Of a stretch of DNA of 64,000 nucleotides, positions 56,320 to 64,000 are shown in pieces. Positions within the stretch are counted from its first letter, which is position 1, and each line of letters starts with the position of its first letter. Position numbers and translations under genes: made by a program. The notes under the pieces were generated by a model. The model saw only the letters and a program-made list of their open reading frames with translations, had not been told where the DNA came from and did not search any database. The stretch is taken from positions 1 through 64,000 of the forward strand of contig JAMXBD010001196.1 of assembly GCA_024138025.1 (NCBI GenBank). The letters are read 5' to 3'. Origin of the DNA: Combretum micranthum. Lineage: Eukaryota; Streptophyta; Magnoliopsida; Myrtales; Combretaceae.

Positions 56320-56753
56320 GGATGTAACCGGGTCAAGTTTTGGATAAATCATATGAACTCGAAACCCAGTCCATTACCCTATAGGGTCTACGAAACCTGA
56401 CCCTATGACCCTATAAAGTTTTGATGATATATCCAAACTTTCCCTATAGAATTTGACTTAAAATCGAAATCCAATCCTATTACCTTATTTTTTTTCAATC
56501 TATTTTCAAATTTTAATAATAAATTTAAGAAAAGCCGGTACTTCTAACATAAGTTTCTATACATAAAAAAATGAAAAGATACATGTGGAATTGATAGAAA
56601 ATATTGTAAACCACATTCATTATACAACATTTAAATATATAAATATTTAACTTTTGTCACTATATAATATCTTAAAAACATGGTTAAATTAAATCTCCTG
56701 CAGGGACTAAAATATAGCATATAGCAAATAATATTAATCTCCATAGCAAACAT
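56317..56753 (+). other. Possible hAT-like non-autonomous element, left part
   Basis: Begins TAGGGATGTAACCGGGTCAA, reminiscent of the terminal repeats of plant hAT-type MITEs (TAGGGRTG...CGGGTC). It continues with phrases such as GAACTCGAAACCCAGTCC and ACCCTATAGGG. No transposase is visible. A right half may lie at 60217-60446 (GGGTTATCGAGTTTCCATTGGGTTTG), separated by a solo LTR. No right terminal repeat is visible before the next LTR. Confidence 0.35.
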
Positions 56754-57387
56754 TGTCACAACCCAAATGGTACTCTATACGTAACAGTCCGCCACACTTA
56801 ATACTAAAGCTTATGTATGACGACCTCAGTCATTCTCATAAGCTTTGATATTAGGTGTAAGGCGTGATCTTTCAATACTTGGAGAACCATACTTTGAAAT
56901 ATGAAGCTTAAGAAGATATAATAACAAATTAAGAAATGTAAATCATAATATTCATTCATTCATAATAAATGTCTTACAAGCCTTAGGGGCATTCCTTGTA
57001 AAAAATACTAGAGTCTATTACAAGAAATTTTCTATGAAGTCTACATCTAAACTAATGCTAAACTTCACCTAAAAATTCATTAACCAAAGAGGGAAATACC
57101 TGACTACAAGGTCCACGTGGCCTTAACCACAAATAGCTAAACTGCAAAAGATATCTATAGGGGTATAAGCTAATAGCTTAGTGAGAATTATTTCCATAAG
57201 TAAATACTTGAATAACAAAATTCCAATAAGTTATTTAAGCAGTCAAGTGAAATGCAACTACACGTGAGCAAGCAAGGCATATAGTTTTCCGGGAACTATA
57301 TGTTGAATGGATTTACGCCCTCCATTCGGGGTTTGGTGATAATTAATCTCAAAACGAGTAGTTTTAGTTAAGTTATGCTTTCGATCA

Positions 57388-57535
57388 TTACCGCCAAGCA
57401 TATAAGTCTACTCGTGTTGAGCCATGCTTTTGGATTATCGCCAAGCATTAGTTTAATTCCATATCGCCAAGCAACCGCTTTCGATCATAGCTGCCAAGTG
57501 TTGCTTTCGACCGTGTTACTATCACCCAAGGATAA
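57388..57535. repeat. Degenerate minisatellite with CGCCAAGCA and GCTTTCGATCAT cores
   Basis: CGCCAAGCA or close variants at about 57392, 57442, 57468 and 57502, and GCTTTCGA(T/C)C at 57377, 57477 and 57513. It lies in the same LTR slot as the other minisatellites. Confidence 0.65.
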
Positions 57536-59501
57536 TAACCCCATGCAATATGACTCACTTCATGGTATGCATGAATCAATTTATTATCAATTTTAAGGTG
57601 ACTATAGAATTTTAGACATATCAAATTCTATACTAAGACAAGCAATTCTTTACAATCAATTCCCACCTCAATATTCTTAATATTCTTTCATACAACTTTA
57701 CATATGTAGCATTTTGTCTTTTCTTAATTCTAACGCATCTATACTAAAGAACAATCAAGTACACAATTTAAGGAAATTAACTCACGTGGCCATGGCGATT
57801 CTTCTTCTAAATGGATGAGTCGATCAAACAATCCACTTAGTCAAAATAATCCTCGGATACGGGTATTCTTCCTCAGGATCATCTATCCATAATGAGTATT
57901 TCTTGATAATTCTCTTGAAATTTGACAAGACTATGTCAGGAGAACATCAAAGTTCGTGTAGAAGACAATTCCAGCTTAAAATGGTCATAACTTAGTCATG
58001 TTCACTCCAAATTATACATATAATATACCGATTTCTACCTATTCAAAAAGATCTATACATTTCTAAAACTATTTTCATCAAACTAAGTCATTGAAGCTCC
58101 AGAATAGTGGCGATCGGATTCACCATGAAATTTCCTATCCCAAAAACATTTGTTTCAATCATCAAATCATCAAAAATTGCTTTGATAAATACTTAGTTAT
58201 CTATATAGTTGAGAAATTCCTTTTTATAGTTCATATTTTATGCATGCTCAAGTATTTGTTGTCCAACCAATAATTCTTTAGTAAAAACAATGTTAGTTAG
58301 AAGTTTGGAAAAATCGTAATTTACAAGTAATTTTTTTTTGTAAATCCTTTAAAAATGGATATTTTGATTCTTTTGTTTTCAAAAAGTATTTTATGTTTAT
58401 CTTACTATTTTCTTTTGTGACTTTTCTATAAAAAATGAATTTCTATTTTTTCTTTTGAAACTTTCAACACTAGTGTCACCTTTTCCTATTAGTTTTATAC
58501 GTAATTCTTTTAACTATTATTTCGTACTTTTTAAATCTTAGTTAGAAAACTTACATTCCCTTTTTATATTATGTTTCTAAGGAAAAAAATTTTCATAAAA
58601 AGGAATCATCTTTCTTATTTTTAGAAAACAACTCTATTACTTCTAAAGTTATGATTTTAGAAAAAGTCTTTCAAAATGATGATATTTCCAAAGTCATAAT
58701 GAGTTCTTTCTAATGCTTTGAGAAAGTAGATTCCTTTTATTCATTCTAAATTTCTTTTAGGACTTTCCTTTGGTTTAAAAAGTATAGTTTAAACTTGGTG
58801 ATTTAGACAATAATTTTATTTTGCATGAATATGAGAATAATAACATGCAAAATTATAATAACAAAATAATGGCAAAATAATATAAGTTAAGTATTGAGAG
58901 TCTTAGCTTTGAATCAAGGCTCTCAGCCTTAGAAATGGACTAGTCCCAAAAAGAAAAGAAAATTGTTTTGACTTGATAAAGACAAGTTTAAGACTAAAAA
59001 GACTAGTCTTAAAATCACACGAAAGTAAATAAATCACACGAAAGTAAATAAATTACAATAAAAGTGAGCTTATATGCTCTAAAGAATATATATATATATA
59101 TATATAGGTACATAAAATGTTTAAATAGATATAGATAAAGAATTAACATAATAGCAACAATAATATGTGCAAAACATAATAACAACATAAAAATAAAGAA
59201 ATAGATTTTCATGAACAATAACAATACATAAACATAGTGTAGCTTCCATAACCACAAGTTTAAAAAACTCACACCATGGTCATGTAAAGTTATATTATAT
59301 GGTAGAAAGAAATATGGAAAGAAGTTTTTACCTAAAGAGAATATGGAGTAGTATGAGTGAATGCGTTTTTGGTGTATGTAGAAGAAGGTTTGGGAATATT
59401 TTGGGAGAGTTTTGAGAGAGTATTTGAGAGGAGATTTTGAGAGAGTATTGGTAATGAATTTGTGGGTAGATAGAGTGTGAAAGAAATGAATAGAAAGTGG
59501 G

Positions 59502-59509
59502 TATTTATA
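59502..59509 (-). promoter_or_regulatory. TATA box of solo LTR 56754-60216
   Basis: TATAAATA on minus (plus strand TATTTATA), about 710 bp from the LTR start. Confidence 0.6.
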
Positions 59510-60216
59510 GGAAAATGAGAAGTGAATTCGTATTATTAAAATAAATGAAAAAGAAAAATATATGAGTGAAAAGGGAGGGGGGAGGGTGCGCCGGCCTCAA
59601 GGAGAAGAGAGAGAGATATATGATTTTTTATTTTGTATTTTTGTTAATTAAATGTAATAATATGTAAAGTAGATGTGATATAAAGTTGTGAGAAAGATAA
59701 AAAGTAAAAAAAAAAGATATAGAGTGTAAGAATGGGTATCAGAAAAAGTAGAGACAGTTGAATAGTGTATAATAGTAATGAATAATGTAATGTAAAGTAG
59801 ATGTGATTAATAAAGTACCGATAGTAAGAAAATATGCGTATAAATGCAATATCTGATATTTTTAGCTACCGAAAAATTATAAAATGATATTTTTGAAAAC
59901 CTTATATTTTTATGAGTCTAATGCTATATCCGAAAAATTTTTACTATTCCAAGCATCGGACATATTTTTCGAAAACTGTATCCGTTCGAGTTCAAAACGG
60001 ATTGCGGTTTGGCTAATCTAATATTTTTAAGCCTTATTATATTATTACGAACTATTCTACATACTAATATCTTACTTACTCACTTAGGGTTACGAACACG
60101 GGATTGTCGGACTTAAACTGTTACGTCTAACTAGAGTTTTGTTGACTTTGGGGTTTCTGATTGATCTTCTAATTAGGGTTTAAGCTTAACCGATCACAAA
60201 ACTTTGGGGGTTTACA

Positions 60217-60446
60217 AACACGACTTGAACAAAATTTAATAAAAAGTTCTAAAATCCATAACCAATCTAATAGACATAAAAGGAAAAAAAATCATTAAGA
60301 GATAAAAAAGATAGTAGCTCATTCATGTCTTCTTTCCTCTCCTTGCCCCTCTAGTAATGTTTATATTTATTTATTTTTTCAAAATTATAATATGGGTTAT
60401 CGAGTTTCCATTGGGTTTGTTATAAGATCCAAACTAACTCTACAAC
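60217..60446. other. Short AT-rich stretch between LTRs
   Basis: 230 bp without ORF. May continue the possible hAT-like element that starts at 56317. The last five bases, ACAAC (60442-60446), would be the left TSD of the following LTR. Confidence 0.3.
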
Positions 60447-61080
60447 TGTCACACCCCGAGAGGTATCCTAAATGTAGCAGTTTACCGTACACAATATTAA
60501 AGCCTAGAAGTGACTAACTTAGTCAAGCAAAGGCTTCCATATCATGCACAAGGCGTACACCAAAACTAAGGGAACGCTTCGGAGTAGCACAATTTACATT
60601 GATAACAATTAAGTAACAAGATAAGAGAAGTACTTATCATTAAACATAAATAAGGTTGATTACAATTCTTGGGGTCATAAACCTGCTAATGACTTCAAGA
60701 CTACATAAATGCATCTCCTAGAAATCTCCAAAATATCAACATAACATAAATTACTTATGAAGGAACTACAAGAGAGTGAATTCATCTTATGTTCCTACTG
60801 ATTCCATAAGAGTTCAAGAATCCATCCATGATTTCCTTAATATCCCGATCTTCGAATAGAGCTATAAGTATACCCATTTCAACAAAGATCTATGGGGATA
60901 TAAGCTTAAAATGAGCTTAGTGAGATATTCTTTTTTATTCGCACCATGATTTAAAATAAGTTTATTAATTCATGCATATGCTACAAATGATATGCAACAA
61001 CCACATGATAAAAACAATTATGTATGGGTATCTAAAAACCATACACAAAATAGATTTATGCCCTCCGTATCGAAGGTTAG
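60447..61080 (-). mobile_element. End part of a minus-strand Tekay-like LTR
   Basis: On minus ends ...CTCGGGGTGTGACA at 60447. The plus-strand reading TGTCACACCCCGAGAGG is followed by the usual terminal region. It is interrupted at 61080, in the stretch GCCCTCCGTATCGAAGG, by the next LTR. The rest should lie beyond the window. Confidence 0.82.
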
Positions 61081-61775
61081 TGCAAACCCCCAAAGTTTTG
61101 TGATCAATTAAGCTTAAACCCTAATTAAAAGGTCAACCGGAAATCCTAGAGTCAACAAAACCCTAATTAAAAGTAACCGTTCAAGTCTGGCAATCCCGTG
61201 TTCGTAACCCTAAGTGAATAAGTAAGAGATTAGTATATAGAATAGTTCATAATATCATGAGAAAGCTTAAAAATATCATATTAGTTAAACTGCGATTCGT
61301 TTTGAACCCAATTAGATACAGTTTTCGAAAAGCATGTCTCGGGCTCAGAATAGTACAAATATTTCGGATATACCGTTAGAACCATAAAAAAAATAAGGTT
61401 TTCAAAAATATCAATTTCATAATTTTTCAGTAATCAAAAATATTAGATTTCGTAATTATACGCATATTTTCTTACTACCGGTACTTTAATTGTCATGTCT
61501 ACTTTACATTACACTATTTATTACTATTCTACACTATTTGTCTATCTCTACTTTTTCTTAAAACCTACTCTTACAACCATACCTCTATTTTCTTACAATT
61601 TTAATTTCCAATACAACTTCACATCTCTCATATCTTACTTTTCATTAACAAAAATACAAAAAATAATTTTTTCCTCTCTCTTTCGCTCATGTTTTGCGCC
61701 GGCCCCCTCTTCTTTCCCCTCAAATTATTTTATTTTTCAATTTATTTAATTAACACAAATTTCCCTCCACATTCC

Positions 61776-61783
61776 TATAAATA
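61776..61783 (+). promoter_or_regulatory. TATA box of LTR 61081
   Basis: TATAAATA in CCTATAAATACCCC, 695 bp into the LTR, the same spacing as in the 9852 LTR. Confidence 0.65.
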
Positions 61784-62057
61784 CCCCATCTTCCTTCCAT
61801 TTCCTTCACACCATTCATATACTACTCTTACTGTCTTAAAATTTCTCCAAGAGTTCTCTCAAAGTTCTCTCAAGTTTAGTTTTCATAGGTAATACTTCTT
61901 TAAGTTTTCTTTATGTTCATTTACTTACTACGACCATAATGTATGTTTTTCTAAAACCATGAAGGTTAAGAAAGCAACAATATGTTCATACTTTGTTTTG
62001 TTCGTAAAACTTGTTCCTTTATGTTGTTTTCATATATATATATATAAATATATATAT

Positions 62058-62711
62058 TGTGTGGGTATGAATTCAGATGCAATGATCACGTGCGTGTCGC
62101 GTGACTATCGCGTTACACGTAACCTAGGGAAACAACACATGTAAGGATGATCAAGAGAGAATCGTGTAGGGAGGAGGAGTAGGCAGTCTCAATAGGCTCT
62201 AACACACGTGTGATAGGTGAGGGAGCTAAAGAGCATCAACCTCACTAGGTACTACAAATACCGTATGCGTTCTTGAGTGAGTCAAGTAATTGATTCACAA
62301 AAATGTAAATCCGACAGCACAACGATGTTTATCTAAGATTTTCACTTGTCCAAATGAGGTAAGGACTAAGGTATTTATAGAGAATCTGGCCGTCGATATC
62401 GTCCGTCAAACGAGACAGACAACCAACGGCCAGGATAAATCCCTCTCATTATGGATATGAATATGGGCTCTCTTATGGACCCAGGCCCATCAAGGCCTTC
62501 ATTTACAATGTGTGTGAGGCAACTTGAGAAAGGTTGGAATTGGGTAAGCCAATTCCAATGGGCCCTACTCCAAGCCTTCCATGCCAATTCTCCCATGAAC
62601 ATCCCAATTGGTTGGGCCTAACTCTCTAAGCCCTGTCACTTTAACCCAGAGAGTTAAATCCAAATAATAAATCAGGCTCAAAGCCTTTATAATGAAATCC
62701 ATACATCTACA
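62058..62711 (-). mobile_element. Small solo LTR, TSD TATAT
   Basis: 654 bp with ends TGTGTGGGTATG...CATACATCTACA and flanks TATAT at 62053-62057 and 62712-62716. The flanks lie in an AT repeat, so the TSD is weaker evidence. Removing it restores the LTR phrase seen at 10800-10870. A TATA box on minus (62379-62372) suggests minus orientation. It is not related to other LTRs here and has no coding region. Confidence 0.7.
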
Positions 62712-63778
62712 TATATTTAACTAAATATATCTATGTAGTTATATATATCTTTTAGAGCACATAAGCTCCTTTGTTTTGCAATTTATTTACTTCCTTTGCA
62801 ATTTATTTATATACCTTGCAATTTATTTACTTTCAAGTTATTTTAAAACTAGTTTTTTTAGCCTTAGACTTATTATCATCAAGTCAAAACAATTTTCTTC
62901 TTCTTTTGGGACTAGTCTATTCTTAGTCTCGTGATACCTTGATGAAGTTAAGGTTCCAATACTTGACATATTTCTTTACTAGCTTATTTCTTTAATTTTT
63001 ATGTCTTTCTTATGTTTTCATAACTTTATGATTTCATATTCATGAACATGCATGAACATATTGATTTTTGTCTCAACAAGATAAAGGAGGAAAAGTTTTC
63101 TTAAAATACAAGTTCTTCTCTAAAAATAAATGTTGTTATGAAGGAAGTAATTTTTCATAAAAACTTAAGAATTTATCTTAACAAACTTTTTCTAGAAATC
63201 TAGAGGAGTTCATTATAAATTTTAAGAACATAGGAATTTTTAAACAATACATACATACACTTTACAAAGTCATAAAATGGAAAGAAATTCTTGATTAAAC
63301 AAAAGTTTTACTAAACTCCACTTTTCATCAATACTAGTTTGACAAACACCAAAAAATTTCCTTTCATCAAAGTAGAATGATCTTAAGAAATAATGAAATT
63401 ATTTCTATAAATATAGAATTATTACTACTTTCAAAAAGTATTAGAAACTAAGCTTAGAAAATAAAAATCATTCTTTAGAAATTTAAAAAGACTAAGAAAA
63501 TGAAATTAAGGAAAAGAAAAATACTCATTTAAAATAACTTGAGATATTTTCTAGCAAGCTAAGAGGAAATTTTCAAAAGTTTCACTTTTCCAAAATCTTT
63601 AAAAGACTTTACTTTTACCAAAAATTCATGGTTAAGACAACTTCATTAATTTCATGCATTTGATATGACTCAATGAATACATATATAAATACATTTCAAA
63701 GGTTTTACAAACTATTATGATATCTATCTCTTTTGTATGAGTTTTTATAAAAAGAAGGAAGCAAGTTTTGTGAAATTC

Positions 63779-63798
63779 GTGGTGAATCTGATCACCAC
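63779..63798 (+). other. 7-bp inverted repeat in LTR before conserved block
   Basis: GTGGTGA (63779-63785) pairs with TCACCAC (63792-63798) around ATCTGA. The matching site in the 9852 LTR (11725-11744) keeps the outer four pairs. Confidence 0.6.
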
Positions 63799-64000
63799 TA
63801 TTTTGGAGATTAAACGACTTAGTTTGATGAAAATAGTTTTAGAAATAGACAGATATTTTCGAGTAGATAGAAAACGGTATATAATATGCGAAATTCCGAG
63901 TTAAAATGAGCAAGTTATGGCTATTTTAAGTTGGAACTTTCTTCAAATCCTATTTTACCGTGAATTCAAGATAGATTTAGAATCTTCAAAAGTAGAAAAT

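Larger units (their letters stand above)
56754..60216 (-). mobile_element. Solo LTR (Tekay-like), TSD AACAT/AACAC
   Basis: On minus starts TGTAAACCCCCAAAGTTTTG at 60216 and ends ...GGTTGTGACA at 56754. Flanks are AACAT (56749-56753) and AACAC (60217-60221), one mismatch. 3463 bp, no coding sequence. TATA on minus 59509-59502; conserved block 58050-57965 (more diverged than elsewhere); repeat cluster 57388-57535. Its start is the same as the LTR at 61081 and close to that at 9852. Confidence 0.9.
61081..64000 (+). mobile_element. Tekay-like LTR (plus), continues past window end
   Basis: Starts TGCAAACCCCCAAAG (TGT to TGC) at 61081 after GTTAG (61076-61080, expected TSD). It follows the 9852 LTR closely: TACCGGTACTTTAATTGTC near 61477, TATA box 61776-61783, ATTTATTTACTT and TTAGAGCACATAAGCTC, conserved block 63863-63935. 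It is split by a small solo LTR at 62058-62711. Whether it is solo or part of a full element cannot be seen. Confidence 0.85.

Noticed and set aside
59015..59272. Hydrophobic minus ORF resembling a membrane protein
   Set aside because: The Leu/Ile/Tyr-rich translation reflects an AT-rich LTR region with an AT microsatellite; no homologous frame in other LTR copies.
1..64000. Host genes, tRNA, rRNA or organelle DNA insertions
   Set aside because: No coding pattern outside retrotransposon families and no tRNA- or rRNA-like sequence was noticed by reading; a covariance-model scan was not possible.

Overview
This window is plant nuclear repetitive DNA, probably from an angiosperm and possibly a eudicot. 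I find no host gene in it. Every protein-like stretch belongs to an LTR retrotransposon: Ty3/gypsy Athila-like, Ty3/gypsy chromovirus of Tekay/Del type with very long LTRs, Ty3/gypsy chromovirus of Reina type, or Ty1/copia. Almost all remaining DNA is LTR sequence of the Tekay-like group. Nearly all coding parts are broken by frameshifts and stops, many of which look like C-to-T (or G-to-A) changes.

The layout is a nest of insertions that can be ordered from target-site duplications (TSDs) visible in the sequence. (1) 1-6666: 3' half of an Athila-like element, cut into the protease region of a Tekay-like chromovirus. (2) 6667-17394: the rest of that chromovirus (PR end, RT, RNase H, integrase, chromodomain, 3' LTR). 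Its 3' LTR is split by a composite solo LTR (12704-17002, TSD CCCAA). (3) The chromovirus sits in the 3' LTR of minus-strand copia element A. A 1.1 kb tandem duplication (16527-18741) spans this junction. (4) Copia A (minus, 17395-38305) is split by two solo LTRs of one subfamily in opposite orientation: 20546-27701 (TSD ATATC) and 32180-38002 (TSD GAGAA). Each carries another solo LTR: 21231-24825 (TSD CTTTC) and 35226-37445 (TSD CATAT/CATAC). (5) Copia element B (plus, 38607 to about 56197) is split by a solo LTR, 45376-55548 (TSD GTCGC). That LTR carries an entire Reina-like element, 47412-53065 (TSD AGACC). (6) 56198-64000: a copia RT scrap, a possible hAT-like non-autonomous element, a solo LTR on minus (56754-60216, TSD AACAT/AACAC), a minus LTR end (60447-61080) cut by a plus-strand LTR (61081 to the window end), and a small solo LTR inside that (62058-62711, TSD TATAT).

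The elements do not form a pathway. Each autonomous one encoded Gag, protease, RT/RNase H and integrase for its own copying, and all are now inactive or nearly so. The youngest-looking one is the Reina-like element, whose two LTRs differ by about a dozen substitutions by eye. The most unusual signals are non-coding and lie in the Tekay-like LTRs: a strongly conserved block of about 60 bp present in eight copies on both strands, short inverted repeats just upstream of it, and a fixed LTR slot filled in different copies by unrelated minisatellites that also attracts new insertions. Two otherwise unrelated LTRs share clusters of a GC-rich palindrome containing GCC boxes.
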